From Anoplopoma fimbria (lineage: Eukaryota > Chordata > Actinopteri > Perciformes > Anoplopomatidae), in NCBI RefSeq assembly GCF_027596085.1, contig NC_072465.1:6366102-6430101 (forward strand): a stretch of 64,000 bases of DNA. Reading direction: 5' to 3'. This document shows, piece by piece, positions 1-23,774 of this stretch. Positions within the stretch are counted from its first letter, which is position 1. Each line of letters starts with the position of its first letter. The notes under the pieces were generated by a model. It made no database searches. It was not told the DNA's origin and was given only the letters and a program-made list of their open reading frames with translations. The translations under genes were made by a program, and so were the position numbers.

Positions 1-1240
1 TGTTTGATTAAAATCTTGTGTAATGTTGGCAGGAAAACAGCTAAAAAACAAAATTCAACAACAAGGGTGCATTTGACTCAATAAAAAATGATTGCCTCTG
101 GAAGATATCTTCCCCTCACAATTAAGCGGGAATCCCCAAAATGTCAAGATGATGGATGTCTGCTGAACAAAGTGAAATGTGGTTCTAAATGATATGAAGC
201 AAGAGCAGTAATGTTGTCCATGGTTCCCTTGTTTTTCCTGTGATCTGGCAGGGTAAAGCATGGAGTTTTAACAGCATTGAAAGTTCACAAGTGTCAGACA
301 CTTTCCTGAATTATCTTCTCATTTAAAATGGAAAGTTAGTTTTAAAATCTAATTCATTGCAAGCAGAACTAATTAATGATCTTAAAAAGTGCCAATAGGG
401 TACCAAAATGTAATTGCTTTTTTCATATTTTTCTGACATTACATCCTCTCAACAGTCTGACCTTTCTTTTGAAAACATTACATTATATTCAGATTTTCAA
501 GGTGTGATTATTTCAATCACTCAGACTAATGGAAGTTTGTTATGAGAGCACCTCTTTTTAATGGTTGTAATTAGTGGTGTAACGGACCACTGTCTATCCG
601 TGATACTAATGACGAGATTTGTTTTAATCAATAAAAATACAAATATTTTATTTCCCTATCGTTTGAATTGTGTTATTATGAAAAAAAAAACACTATAAAA
701 ACTATATACGTTAAAAGATAACTTATAGAATTTCTGATGATTTTTGTATGGTGGCAAAAAAACCATTTATTAATTACCTTTTGCTTAACCTCTCTGAAAG
801 CGCAAAGGTGCAAGGAACTGATTTAAACATTACATTACAGTATGCTCCTTACACATTATGACACGTCCTCATAAATCCATCATGAAAACGTGATGAATTT
901 GTTGCACAGGACTAATGAGGTTGAGTGTTGTTAACGAGCTTCACAAGGTGCTCCTTGTTAACTACTCATTGTTGTGGACCATAGTTTTTATGCAAAATTA
1001 CAACACATTCCTCAGCCTGTTATACATCTAACCAGTTTTAAAGGCAGCCCTTCGTCCTATATTGTGGACGGAGAGCTTAACTGTAACTCAAATCATAACA
1101 GACAGATTCCTACATTTCAGGTTTCGCCAAGAACTTTTTAGTTTTGCAAAAACAGCCACAGAAAGTGTGAAGAACTGATTATTGTCATTATAAATCTCAT
1201 TATTATGTAAATAGTCAAACATTTACTTCAAAAAGATGTT
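1..1240. other. AT-rich intergenic DNA, no gene seen
   Basis: No ORF here resembles a protein and no RNA gene is recognisable. Around 571-592 the text 'agtggtgtaacggaccac' resembles the terminus of fish hAT-type transposons (TAGTGGTGTAACGG...), but no matching inverted end was found downstream, so at most a decayed fragment is present. The rest is AT-rich unique-looking sequence. Confidence 0.5.
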
Positions 1241-1269
1241 TCCCTGAGAGGGATTTCACTTGTGTGATC

Positions 1270-1536
1270 CAAATATACAGAATATTAGAACACTGTGCAA
1301 TAATAGTTTTTTTTCTGTCTGTAAATATTATATTTCAGTTATTGTGTTTTTCTACTGTTTTTATTGCTTATTTATAATACTTGTTTTTTTTTATTTGTTT
1401 TTTTTCATTTTTTTATTTTTAGCTTGTCTTCTTCTACTATGTCTCTTGTGTGCACTTTACTCTATGCTGCTGTAAGCCTGCAAATTTCCCCGCTGCGGGA
1501 CTAATAAAGGATTATCTTATCTTATCTTATCTTATA
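1270..1536 (+). mobile_element. LINE-like 3' end with ATCTT tail
   Basis: The segment ends in a CTGCTGTAA...TTTCCCCGCTGCGGGACTAATAAAGG block followed by a tandem (ATCTT)n tail at about 1511-1535. This arrangement, with an AATAAA-type signal and a short tandem tail, is typical of 3' ends of fish non-LTR retrotransposons. The 5' boundary is unclear. The same terminal block recurs in reverse orientation near 54,277. Family name is not assigned. Confidence 0.55.
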
Positions 1537-1545
1537 TAAAAAAAT

Positions 1546-4473
1546 GTTTTAATCATTTTAATTTGTATTATTGTTTCATTATTATATCATTTTATTCATT
1601 CCGTAGTCCGACATGGCCCAGTTATCAAGTCTAAAGGCTCTGTGTTTGTATTCATCAAAACATGGTTTCAATGTTACCCACGATTCGTTTGTGTGAGCTC
1701 CAGTTGCACTGTAGCTGGTTGTGTGCTCAGCAGGAGGAGCAGGAGGAGGAGGAGAAGTTCTTTGAAGCAAAACAGGAAGTCATTCTGTCCTCTTGTTTCT
1801 TTTTTACCCTTGATGGTCCAAACTCTAGTGGACACCTTTTGTTGCTTTATTACCTCGTCTGTGTGTGTGTCTGTTTGTGTCTGAGTGTGATTAAGTACAG
1901 GGAAGTAATGGTGCTAAATGCTTCTAGTCGCTCATGTCAGCCAGGATTTTGAAAAGACAGAAGTGCAGATTTTTTTTTTTTTTTTTTTTGCTGTGTTTTC
2001 ACATCCTTAAACCCTGGGCTGTTAAACCTCTCACACGCACAGTTATAAAAAGTTTGGGCACATGTGCTTTGGGGTGTGTTTTTTGGGGGTCTGTAATTGT
2101 GTGTATCTTTGTTTTGGGTGGGCCTCTGTTTATTGTTGGGCCTGCCACTCATTGTCTCAGGAGGCTCAGATTGCAGGCTTTATTTCAGGCTGAGCAGGAA
2201 TTTCCTCCTCACTATTCTGGTCCTGAATGACTGACGCTGCTGCCATTCTGGCCTTCAGCCTGTGCATCCAAATAATGCACTTTTCGAATACTAACTGGAG
2301 TGCTTTGATACAACAGAGTGCAAAAAAAATGCAGCAACATTCAGTAATAAGTTTACGTAATCTCATTAGCATCACATCTGTAAGAGAAGAGGCTTTTTTT
2401 TCTTCTGAGATCTACAAGGCGGTTAAACTCGCTTGCTTATTCCTTCAGGGCACACAGGAAGAAAAAAACCTTGCTCATGTGTTCCCTCATGAAGTCCCCT
2501 TTTAAATACATTCATATCTTCAACACATTAAATTTAATGAAGAACGCTATATTTTTCAGCGTCGTCAGCTAACATTAGTTGCCTTACATGTTCGTGTAAG
2601 GCAATATTATTATACAATGTATAATAATAATGTTGCTGATAAAACTTCTGAACCCCCAAATCCTCCAGTGGGATGGAAAAGCATGTTTTCTTTAAACAAT
2701 AGCCAAAACGACACCGTTTTTCATAGCCAGAAGCTGTTAAAGCTGTCATTATCATCAGATTTCTTTCCGACTGTTCTCGAACACATCATGTATGGCGAAT
2801 GCGTTGGTCAGAAAAAGCAACCGAAACTAAGCTTAAAATTGGGATAATTCATCAAAAAACATTTTATACTACATGTCTCATTTAAAATTTCGCCCCAAAT
2901 AATACTACCATAATACCATATACTCTAACCAGATCCTGTAAAAAAAACATTAAATTCTGCTTTCCTCAGTGCAACTAGGAAGCCATGATTGACTCGCTGG
3001 AGACCAGCAGTCATGTGACAAAAGTTCCAGGAAACTTCGACTGAGCTGCAGGCTGCTGAAGACAGTCCATTGAGGGGAGGACAGAAGAGGTTTTAAGTAG
3101 AGGTTGTAAAAATGTAAATAGTTTAATATATATATATATATATATAGCCCGTGGAGTCACAATTTTTTTCAACACTTGTGGCAACTTGGAAACATGTTGG
3201 ATAAATAGATTCCATTGTTGGCCAATTTTTGTGAAATCAATTATCAAAGACATTCAACTTTATTTTTTTGTTGCTTTTATATGATTACGTACTTACAAAA
3301 AATACATTTTTGAGTTCTCTTTACTACTAGCCCTGGTTGGGCTGTTTCCATGGAGATGCAGGACATGTGACGGGAGCTAAAACGCCCCAAAACTCCTTGG
3401 GGTTCAGAGGGTTGAATACTGTTTCGTTTATACACACAGTAGGAGTGGTAGTGTGTGTGCAATGTGTGCGAATATTTTCGATTGAAGATATTAAAAAGCA
3501 TGCAAAGTGCTTTGTAGTACAAGAGATTGCGTAGATAAACATGATCATTTAAATGTATTAAATCAGAAACGTTATTGATCGTCGTATTTTTGCCTGCTGA
3601 TGTTAACCCGTCTGAGCAGCAGGTGCCCCGCATCTCCGCTTCCCCTGACAAATATCTGTAAAGGCTTTAAGATGCCTCATCTGCCCCTGCTCAGTAAACT
3701 GAGACTGCATCTGAAATCAGCTGGTGAAACTCTGCATGCTCTTTCAAAACTGACTTGATAAGCAATACCAACCCATAACTTGAGCTCTTATCCCTACAGT
3801 TACTCTACTCAACAGCAGTCAACATAAGCCACATGCACCTCACTGTTTTGCAGTAAACTATTTGCATTTTTACTGTAGATTAAAATGTTTTATCCTTTGC
3901 CGTCTAACTTATTTTAAAGCACTGAATGACATGTTTACAACTAGTAAAAGTTTAGTTGAGGATCTGTTTCAATGTGCTACCAGTATCTACATGTTTCTAA
4001 TGGATACCCAGCACTATTTATGTCGGTGCCTGTGTCTCCTCTCTTCTCCCCTCCCCCTCCCTGTTCTCCCTGCCTCCGCCCCCTCTTTATTCTACTCAAT
4101 CTGCACTGACTCCGCCTCCTGCTGCAGCCATATTCATACCAGTGCTTATGTCTTCTGGTTTGAATTACATTTCACTACCAGAAGTCACTCATGCATGCGT
4201 AGTGTGTAGTGTGTTTGTACAAAGTTGAACAGTGAGAGTTGAGGAGACAACAAAACGGAAAGAATCTTTCAGGCATCGCTCTCCCACTCTCAGTTTCTGT
4301 GAATTGTTGTTTAGTTGTTTGGAAGAGTGGACTCAGAATTATTAAACTGTGTTTGGACAGCTGATAGAAAGGGAACGCTTTCCTCTCTTTCTCTGTGTTA
4401 AATTATTCAGCTGCAGCATTAGCTCAGTAGCAGCACTGCGTTTAGGACCGATGTGATCAGTGGTGGAGGATCA

Positions 4474-4474
<1 letters not shown>
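1546..4474. other. Intergenic DNA, no gene seen
   Basis: Only short, low-complexity or composition-driven ORFs are present. It contains a T homopolymer near 1971-1989, a double hairpin at 2581-2636 and an (AT)n run near 3127-3146. No exon, tRNA or other RNA gene can be supported. A 5' non-coding exon of ncoa3 could lie here but cannot be seen from sequence alone. Confidence 0.4.
3127..3147. repeat. (AT)n microsatellite
   Basis: Uninterrupted AT dinucleotides of about 20 nt. Confidence 0.85.

Positions 4475-4554
<80 letters not shown>
4475..4554. repeat. (AC)n microsatellite
   Basis: About 40 uninterrupted AC units. Confidence 0.97.
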
Positions 4555-4558
<4 letters not shown>

Positions 4559-6582
4559 ACATTCTCTGTAGCAACTACCAGCTGTGTGTGGCTGTGACGA
4601 CTGTGTGAGTTGTGAATTTTAAGGCTGAACCTTCAGGAGTTGAAACATTAATCAAATTGAATGTTTTAAATCTGTAATTATTGTTTAATATGTCTCTGGA
4701 GAACAACAATTGTTGACAGTGAATCTCAGAGTCACAAGAATTAGTGTTTAGAGCAGTGTGATTATTATTAGATTTCATGAAGGAAAGGACATCTGCTTAT
4801 CTGTGTTAGTAGGATGATGGTGCTAAAGGTCACTGGTTTTGGGAGCAGCTTGTACCCAAACACTGAAGGTCAGGCCCTCCCAGTTTGTGACATTTATTTG
4901 ATCATTTGAATTTTATTTACATGGTACCTCCATGTACATTTTAAAAGATAAATGTGTGACCCTTTGCTGCACCGTACTAGATCAAACCTTTTTAAGCTAA
5001 TTCGCATCTGTAGACCCTTGACATGGCAATATAAACGAAAGCCCAACAACAGGAAGAAGTAAAAACAACTTAAAAAAAGATCGCACAAGACACGCTACAC
5101 ACAATAGCATAACAGATCCCTTGACCTGAAAATGATGCTGTAAAAATACAAAAGTTATTCGTTTTGAGTACAAAATTGGAACTTATATGTCGAAATGCAA
5201 AGACTTTACACAGACGTCAGCTCAAGATAGATTCTTTTCTGTTGCTCTAATAAAAGCTTATCCAACAGCTGTGATAAGAAAATACAAAACCCCAGAGGGC
5301 CTTCTTCACTGTGATTATGAATAGGATGCACTAAAGTACTGTAAGTTATGAAAACTTTGAGAGAATGGTTACTAGAATATGTGTAGTGTCCAACAAATGT
5401 TTCTCTAAGTTTGTTTATAGTATATAGTAGATAAGCCCTAATTATACATACAATTTGTGCACAGTGAGGAAGTGTGTTTGTCCAAGCACAGTTTAAATTA
5501 AATGTTTAGCTAATTTTGCAAGAATGTTCTGACCTTTTGTGAGGATGAGGTTAGTAAGCTAAGCCTTAGACAGTCAGGTGTGAGTAGGAACCAGGACAAA
5601 CGGGGTCCCGCATGATAAAACAGAATATGTTAATATATGGTGGCCACATTTCCAGGAAAGGGAAGTGATGACGCAGTGGAGCTGGCTGAGTGGAGGACAC
5701 AAACAGGATGCTATCTGCTGTGGCTTCCTGTGCAATTTTAGAAATCAGTTGTTGTTTTTTTCCCCATGAATTTCTGTGAAAGCAAAATATATAAAGAGCT
5801 CATGATATTTCCACAGGGAGCAGAGCCATGATAAGGTCATGTTGAGATGTCCAGACATTCAGAAGACCCGTTTTGATTTGTATCGGTCTGTTTTCAGGAG
5901 ATGTTCACACATTAAAGCTGCACTAAACCCTGAATGAAGCTTGACTGGGGGCTTGTACTGTTCAAGGTGAGCATGTGGGAGAAAAACACGAACCCCAGGT
6001 GGACAATCTGATTCAGACTATTATTATATTTTTAACTATGAGGTGTTTTGGTTTTTTTCCTCATGTTGGCAGCTGCTGTTTGTGGGCCTGATGGTTTGTG
6101 CAACACATCTCATCTTGTCCCTGTGCAAGTTTCACATTGTCTAATGGAGCTGATTCAGGTCAATGGCATGCTGCCAGGCCTGTTGAGACTCAGCTGTGGT
6201 TTTGGTGGGGTGCTGCTCAATCTCTCACTCTGCTGTAGAAGTGCTGTTTGTGTCAGTTCTCAGATTTCAGCCGTGTCAAACTTTTAGAAAGTGCAAACTG
6301 ACAACATGGGCGAACTAATGAGACCCACTGTTATGAAATAAGAAAAGGACAGTAAGTTGTGTCTTGCATTTTAAATCCCGTGCAACGTTGTTGTTTTAGT
6401 GTTACGTAGCGAAAAGACTCAGAAGTTAGAAGCTGAGAACGCTATGCTTTGGCTGTTCTCAGAAAGGCCCCAAAACAGCAGCACCCAGCACTGCTGTTTG
6501 TCCGTCTCAGGATGTGAGGCTGACTGAGGGCTGATGTCATCTTTCTCCATTGCTGCAGAGGTGAGCCTTAGGACAGAAACCC

Positions 6583-6611
6583 CAAGGAAGGAAGGAAGGA
6601 AGGAAGGAAGA
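6583..6611. repeat. (AAGG)n microsatellite
   Basis: Tandem AAGG/GAAG units followed by GA-rich sequence. Confidence 0.8.
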
Positions 6612-7433
6612 AAGAGGGAGAGAGAGAGAAGGGAAAGGCAGTGAGAGTCGCAGCCGGAGCAGGACAGGCAGATTTAGAGAGGGGTGCTGAAAGGTAGACA
6701 GACAAGAAGCATGCGATGCAGATTTATGGCGCGGAGTGCGTGTCTGAGACTTGGTGCTCCTCTTGTAGGAGAAGTGGCGGAGGGTGACTTGGCTTGCGTG
6801 TCCTAGCCTGCAGTTGCGGAGCAGGAGTTGCATAATGGCTCTCATCCGTTCTATAGTTTTCCACTGTGGAATGAGCTCACTCTGTGTTTTTAGAGGCGTT
6901 TGTGTGTGCACGCACACGCACGCACGCAACAGAGCCGAGGACAGAGTTGTGGCCAAACAATCTGGTTGTGCAGCCGCACGCGCTACAGCTTTGTGTGTGT
7001 GTGTTTCTGGGTGGGAATAGGAAAGAGCAGTGACCTTAGAGGCTGGCTTCGGAGGTTTCCTCTAACGTGAACTCTGAGGGGGTCAGACACGGGGCAGTGC
7101 CAGAGCAAGAAAACAAGGGCAGGGTCCACAGCCCAGTGCTGCTACACCCAGGGAGGGGAGGGAGAGAAGGGAGGGGTTGTCTTAGGATGGTATGGGTGGG
7201 GGGGCGACGGCAGTAAAAATCTATTGAAAGACAGAACGGATGTGTAGCCTAGTATGGAGAATGCGGAAGAGGGATAATTTTTACTAGTCCCTGAAACGCA
7301 ATGTGGAGCCTCGCCTGGATTGTTTCTGGGCTCCACAAGCCTGAGCAGTGAGCCGTTTTTTTCCCCCCAGTGCTGGCCCAGGCAGTTAGACAAAGAAGCA
7401 GGCTGGTGAATATGTGCCTTGCTGGGACAGTAG

Positions 7434-7435
<2 letters not shown>

Positions 7436-7510
<75 letters not shown>
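7436..7510. repeat. (AC)n microsatellite
   Basis: About 37 uninterrupted AC units. The long ORFs on both strands here are artefacts of this repeat. Confidence 0.97.
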
Positions 7511-7515
<5 letters not shown>

Positions 7516-8140
7516 AGACGTTGCCACAACATGCCTGTACATGCAAGAGTACTGGAAACAGTTTGTACGCATGAAGTGTGTACGTTTGCCGCTGCTCCTG
7601 CTCCTGCTAGCAGAGCGGTTTCGTTCTAGCGGCCATGCTGGCTGAACGCAGGATGACCCATCTCCCCCGAGGCTCAGAATCACTACATCATCATCAGTCG
7701 CTCCTCGCACTGGAACAGATGAGATTTCACTCCCATCAAGCACTAAGCAGGAACCAAGGCTGCTTTACTAACTGGATAGTCTACTCTCATAAATCTGTGT
7801 GAATCCACAATCTACTCTTCCCCTGGAAGAATCACTTCACTTATAACCTCAATAGCTTGGGGATTTAGTTGATTATTTTTTTTTCCCTCTCCATAACTTG
7901 ACACTAAGCTTTTATGGTTTGCCTGAATTTGACGTAATATCCTGAATTCTTTGCAAAGAATTGACAGCTGAGGGCAATTTCCAGTCCACAATGTTTCCCA
8001 AGATTAGATTGTACCACATAAATATGAGCATATAAAACCACTCTATCTGTTCGTTCCCTCTAATCATGTTGCAGCGCCTATATGTGAGTGTGTGCATACA
8101 TGTATATGTGATGTGCAGGTTTGTGCTTTCAGGTGCTGAT

Positions 8141-8149
8141 ATGCGCTGA
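8141..8149 (+). promoter_or_regulatory. Minimal upstream ORF (ATG CGC TGA) before ncoa3
   Basis: Within the exon that carries the ncoa3 start, an upstream ATG opens a two-codon ORF whose TGA ends two bases before the authentic ATG at 8152. It lies 3' of the likely acceptor AG at 8131-8132, so it should be in the mRNA. A scanning ribosome must bypass it; this may damp translation, which is inference. Confidence 0.5.
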
Positions 8150-8151
8150 AG

Positions 8152-18766
<10,615 letters not shown>

Positions 18767-18842
18767 AGACCTGTGGCTGATAAGAGAAACCTGGAGACCT
18801 TCAGCTGTGGCGGAGCGGTCTGAGCCCTGAGAAGAGCCGGAC

Positions 18843-18844
<2 letters not shown>

Positions 18845-18920
<76 letters not shown>

Positions 18921-18946
18921 AAACACAAACACACAAACACACACAT
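18845..18946. repeat. (AC)n microsatellite in the ncoa3 3' UTR
   Basis: AC repeat, perfect to about 18912 and then interrupted by AAAC units. Confidence 0.95.
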
Positions 18947-20671
18947 AGTAGGAGTTCTCCAGCATAAAACGTGACGCAGGAGACTCTGCACAACATTCTG
19001 CTCATCCTGGAGAAGGCGGGCTATAGGGGTAACGGACGCCTCACATACTGCACCACTGTTTAGGTGATGCACAAACACAAAATATCAGCGTATGTGTGTG
19101 TGAGCGTGAACGACCTGGAGCCGTCGGGCCGTATTCAGCGTCACGGCCGGGCTGCAGAACGGGACTATGGTACAACCAGCTGTGGCTGCACTTTACCTGG
19201 AAGCTTCTGTGTGGAACAAAAAGATTGATGCAATATTTCTTCATCATTACAGCCTTACTAGAGATTCAATGCCTTCACAACGATGGGTTTCTTTTTTTCT
19301 TTACTTTACTTTGGATGCGCCTCATTCTTGAAGTCATCGGAAGCTATAAGCACAGTTAACTATGTTATGCAGATCGGAGCAATAACTCTTGCCTCTATGC
19401 TTTAGACTGTAACTGAGCATCATAACACCTGTTATAAGCAAACAAATGGTACTGCAGTATTAGATGTCTCAAATGTCCTCTGTGAATATGAATTGTAAAT
19501 ATTCTACAAAATATATCAAACATGCTTTTTTAAAGGCCTATTATTGCACAAAGTATGAGACCTGGTTGTATTTTTGTGTCCCATAAGGTCAATGCTGATT
19601 TGGTTGATTTGCTTTTTCTTTTTTTTAATACGCCTTGCAAATATTGCAGGCGTGTTTTGGGTTTCCTTCTCTTGTTTGTCATTTTCTGAATGCTGTATTT
19701 TTAAAGTTTTCCGAAAAAGTCATGTATTCCATGTTTTAGCGAGGCACTTTTACTCGTGACGAGCATCTGATGAGTTGTTTTGAGCTTTCACGCCGTCAGG
19801 AGGTTTTATCAGAAGGTGGCGGAAGTGAATTCTGGCGGGACGTTCTATTACATGAAATGATATGATGTCGTTGGGCTCTGTGTGAGGTGAGCTGTATGGG
19901 CTTTTGTCTGCAGTACAGTGAAGACGGGAACACAAACTCCTCAGTGTACCAACATCCTGGTCCTTGCAATGGCCCCGCCCTTCCCCCCCAGCTCTGTCTG
20001 TTGAGTGTATTTCTATTCACACCATTTTCTTTTGACTGTTATTCTCAACTCGCTGAATCTACCTTTTCAACATGCGCAATCCAAAGATATTTTTCCACAT
20101 CTCTGTATAGTTTCTGGTGTACATTTTTGATGATATGTGTTATATTCGTCTGATAGTAAATGGGTACATATCACAGATCTGTAAAAGCATTTGATGATTT
20201 TGTACTGTCAGCATAAGGAGCATGGGGCTGAGTCGTTCCACAGTTTGAGGACTGGAGACTCAACCCCACGGCAGAATGTTTTTACATCCAGAAAAAAAAA
20301 AAAAAAAAAAAACACAGCAGCACATGTTTTGCTGGGAGAGAGAAATACCAATGGAATGAAATCCACATCAAGACATATCAATATCTCTTCTATCTGTCAG
20401 GAAGCAACGTCTATGTCCAGCTTTTGTTACTTCAGGAAAAAAGGAACTTTGTAGAGTTTGAATGAAGTGCAAAAAGGGGCAAGAGATCATTTGGTTTGTT
20501 TTTCTTTGTTTGGAGATAAAATAAGCTGTCATTTTACAGGATGTATATTACAGAGTTTTTCTGTTGTTGATATTGATGTAAATACAAATTTCTATTTAAA
20601 CACTCTTGACTCCGGTTCTCTGATTGTCTTCTGATTCTTGACTGAAATTTACCCCGTCTGACTCTAGCAAC

Positions 20672-20677
20672 AATAAA
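20672..20677 (+). terminator. Candidate poly(A) signal AATAAA for ncoa3
   Basis: Canonical AATAAA hexamer after a long UTR-like stretch and before the MITE at 20787. Other, weaker signals are possible. Confidence 0.45.
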
Positions 20678-20786
20678 TATCAGCCGGTTTATTATGATGA
20701 CAACATAATAATGATTAAACAAAGCTGTTGGGTTATTGCAAGATGCTCATAAAGGCCCAAATACTGTGATGTACTTGCCTACAAAC

Positions 20787-21392
20787 AGTGGTGGAAGAAG
20801 CATCCTGTAAAGGTAGTGATAGAACCGGTGTCAATACTTGAGAAGAGATGTAATATAGAGTACCGCACTGTAAAAAATACTCTGTGACAAGTAAGAGCCC
20901 TATATTCAAAATTATACACAAGTGAACGCACAGAAGTATTAGTAGAAAATAGTAGAACTAGTCAATCTGCAAAAAGAAAAGTGGCCCTTATGACTGATTA
21001 AGACATTTTTGGACCGTTAATATGAATCATCATCGGTAGCATTTTTAGCTGGTTGAGATGGAGCTAGTTTGATAGTTTCATTCATTGGTTCCCAAAGGTC
21101 AGGCTTCTCCTAAAAGTCACAGCGTACATCAAAATGATTTATGGAGTTGTAAAGAAGAAAAAACAAAGTTGAACTGCTAACAACTTATCTGAAATATCAA
21201 TGGATTAAAGATTAACATGATTTTTTTTTTTTTTTTTTTACGTAGAAACCTAATCTTAAAAGAAACAAGTACTTGTAACTGTCAGATAAATTAAAAATAC
21301 AACATTTTTACCAAGTAAAGTACAGGCATCAAAAGTATACTTCAGTACAGTAATTGAGTAAAATGTACTTAGCTCTTAATGCAACGCTGGGA
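20787..21392. mobile_element. Teleost MITE (CAGTGGTGGAAG family)
   Basis: Begins CAGTGGTGGAAGAAGC and contains the characteristic 'actgtaaaaaatactctgtg acaagtaagag' and 'caagtaaagtacag...attgagtaaaatgtacttag' text of a widespread percomorph non-autonomous element. The 3' terminus is eroded, and no clear target-site duplication is seen. Similar sequence occurs at 26288-26752. Confidence 0.65.
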
Positions 21393-21993
21393 AATTAAAT
21401 TGATAACATTGCATCATGTTTTTAGATGACCATGTGTTTTGAATGTAAAGTAAGCTCATAAAGCTATCACAAACATAACATATATTGAATGTCAGCAGGG
21501 AGACAAACACCATATTAACAGATCTGTTCACATCCCTGTTAACACAAGGGGGCGCTGTTGTCTGCTAATGTAACACACAGCAGCTCATTCAGGCTTACAA
21601 TCCTGAGGTTCGTGTCATGCTCGCAGGAGGGCGCTGACTACAAGAGAGTTGAAGGAAGGGGACATGATGACGTTTGATTGATTTTTATAGACCGAGGGAT
21701 TAAAATAATAATCATAATTAGGTATTAAGCGATTATAAAATCCAAGACACGGGCTTAATTGGATTTAATGGAAAAACAATATTGAGTTTTATGGTGACCA
21801 CAATAGCCTGGTCTTCATTATATTCACAGCTCAGCTAGATTACATAAGAGGGATTTGTAGATAATTATGTGTGATTAAAAATTCAGAGCTGAAAATGATT
21901 TTTTCAGTGTAAAGGAACACATTAAAGAAATGTATATGTGGAAGAATTCTGTTCAAGGATGTATGGACACTTCTCAAACGGCTCAAGCAGTGT

Positions 21994-22035
<42 letters not shown>

Positions 22036-22138
22036 ATTAAAAAAATAAAGAAGTTTATATATATTAATAGCACATTTAGAACATACGACTGTACTGTGGG
22101 AATCTCTACCCGAGAGCAACTCTCTCTCTCTCTCTCTT
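21393..22138. other. Intergenic DNA between ncoa3 and id1
   Basis: AT-rich with an A homopolymer of about 34 nt at 22000-22033. No gene seen. Confidence 0.5.
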
Positions 22139-22139
22139 T

Positions 22140-22510
22140 TTCTCTCTGAGTGTTGGCGTGGTTCCCGGCCCATCTGCGGCCTGGCCCGTGGATTACTGTT
22201 TGTTAATGTTTCAATCAGCTGTGTGTTGAGGAATGTGGAGCTATTTAACCTGAACTTCCCCAGGTGTGCCGAGGCGCCGCTCAGTCTGGGCCCCGCCGCC
22301 CTCCCCTGCCCTTGGCACAAAGCTATCACACAAACACAATCACACACTGGCCACGCCGGGGCTGCAGCTGTGCGCATCGCACCGCAGGGAAATGGGAAAA
22401 ACATTGCACCAGGGAGACAGAATAAATCTTATAACGAATCGCCTCGCCAAAGCCATTTTAACCCCTGCAGTGCCGGGAGGAGGAGGGGGGCCGAAACTGC
22501 TGATTTACAC
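22140..22510. promoter_or_regulatory. GC-rich candidate enhancer block downstream of id1
   Basis: A block of higher GC and complex unique sequence in otherwise AT-rich DNA. It includes a perfect GGCGCC-N5-GTCTG module (22273-22288) and E-box-like CAGCTG sequences. Position downstream of id1 and the SMAD module suggest a BMP-responsive element; this is inference. Confidence 0.5.
22273..22288 (+). promoter_or_regulatory. SMAD BMP-response module GGCGCC-N5-GTCTG (downstream copy)
   Basis: GGCGCC at 22273-22278, five bases (gctca), then GTCTG at 22284-22288. This matches the bipartite SMAD1/5-SMAD4 site known from Id-gene BMP response elements and the related Drosophila GRCGNC-N5-GTCTG element. 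It lies about 1.5 kb beyond the id1 stop codon. Confidence 0.6.
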
Positions 22511-23774
22511 GATAACATATTGAAACACCATATTTAAATGGCTGCTTTATGGGGTGAAACGTAAAATTTAAATCGTATTTATTTTATCTTGTCTTGTCTG
22601 ACAAACCACCTTTATCTTCTTCTTTTTCTTTTTTTTTTTTTTAAATCTCATTCATATGTTTGAAGTTAATGTAATATCACATTTTATTGAAAAAAAAACA
22701 CGTTTGTCATGAATGCGATTATTTTATTTAATCCTTAACTTGTTTTCAAACTGCCTCAATTTGTCAAGATCTTTAGAGTTGACGATTTAACATGAGACTT
22801 CCTCTTGTAATGTGATATGGTAATGACCCATAGAGGGGCAAATTACCAATTTAACTGGCTATGAGCCATTATGTTGACCTCCAGCTTTAGTTTCATGTTA
22901 CCCGAAAGACTTAACAGCTTCTTTTAGGTGTAGCTATTTTTATTGACAACCACTTCACACTCCCTTAGTACTCAAGTCAGCATCGAGATAAGCTATTCAG
23001 ATGACTATGAGTAGGCCTGCTATTAATCACGAGGATAATAAGGCTATAACAGCCCATAACAACCACCCAAGTGTCATGTTTCACAACTTTGGTTCTAGTA
23101 TTTTTTAAGGAAATCAAAAAGGAGACTATACTGGTATTTGCTTTGTTACAGCTAATATCATTTTCTCTCTCACTCATACACACACACAATGACACAGAAG
23201 AGTTTTTGTTCAAAAATAATTGTCTTGTTTTAATAAAAACACAAATAAGGTACATTGTAAGAAAACAATAGTTTCACATACTGTGGCATTGTAATATACA
23301 ATACAGTTTTGTCGCTCAGGAATCTGAGAAATTTACTTTTTATCTTTCACAAAATGTTGAATATCTCTATATGGTTTACACAAGATACAAAGAGCGTAAC
23401 AGAAACATTAGCTTTCTTTTAGAAACTCTACAAGCAACGAGCAAAGCTGGTTGCACTGAACATGTCTTGGTCCCCCGGCTAACCCAGTCTATATCTGGAC
23501 ACCGCCGGTCATCTCCTTCTCCTTCTCCTTCTCCTTCTTCTTCTTCTTCCCTCAGGGCCCTCTGATCAATCGAGAGCCCTGAGTGACAGAGATCCTCGCC
23601 GTCGGAGGATGTCCACACAACGTTATTCTTTCTAGCATTGGGAGTTTGAAACGTCCCTACACAGTTCAAGGTTCATTTTTTTAATAGATGTGGTCTAGAA
23701 GTCACATCAGATTAGCCTTGTTCGTTCTTTGCGGTGCTCGCTATGGGGTGATGGGTGCGATGCTCCACGAGCTC
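22511..23774 (-). other. id1 3' UTR and 3' flank
   Basis: Sequence beyond the id1 stop on the minus strand. It includes a (TTCTCC)n/(TTC)n run at about 23513-23550. Minus-strand AATAAA candidates include the complement of 22939-22944; ATTAAA-type candidates occur near 23224 and 23676. The true 3' end was not determined. Confidence 0.4.

Larger units (their letters stand above)
4555..8132. other. Upstream region of ncoa3; 5' exons not resolved
   Basis: This lies directly upstream of the first coding exon of ncoa3, whose vertebrate orthologues carry 5' non-coding exons. The stretch from about 6,540 to 7,150 is richer in G+C and CpG (with an AAGG repeat and GA-rich tracts) than the AT-rich DNA around it, so it is the best local guess for a promoter or leader exon. 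No donor/acceptor pair could be tied to a transcript. No other gene is seen. Confidence 0.35.
18767..20695 (+). other. ncoa3: ncoa3 3' UTR (inferred)
   Basis: About 1.9 kb follows the stop without a new gene. It contains an (AC)n repeat, AT-rich sequence typical of a UTR and an internal A-run near 20290-20310. The extent is inferred from the first good AATAAA at 20672. Confidence 0.55.

Noticed and set aside
4390..4470. tRNA-like 'gcattagctcagtagcag'
   Set aside because: Resembles an A-box only; no B-box or cloverleaf follows.
7142..7743. Long ORFs on both strands at the AC repeat
   Set aside because: Openness comes from the dinucleotide repeat (VCVC/THTH); no domain. The same applies to ORFs at 18703-19078, 28007-28373, 34598-35087, 44307-44793, 45005-45232, 49702-49975 and 59964-60366.
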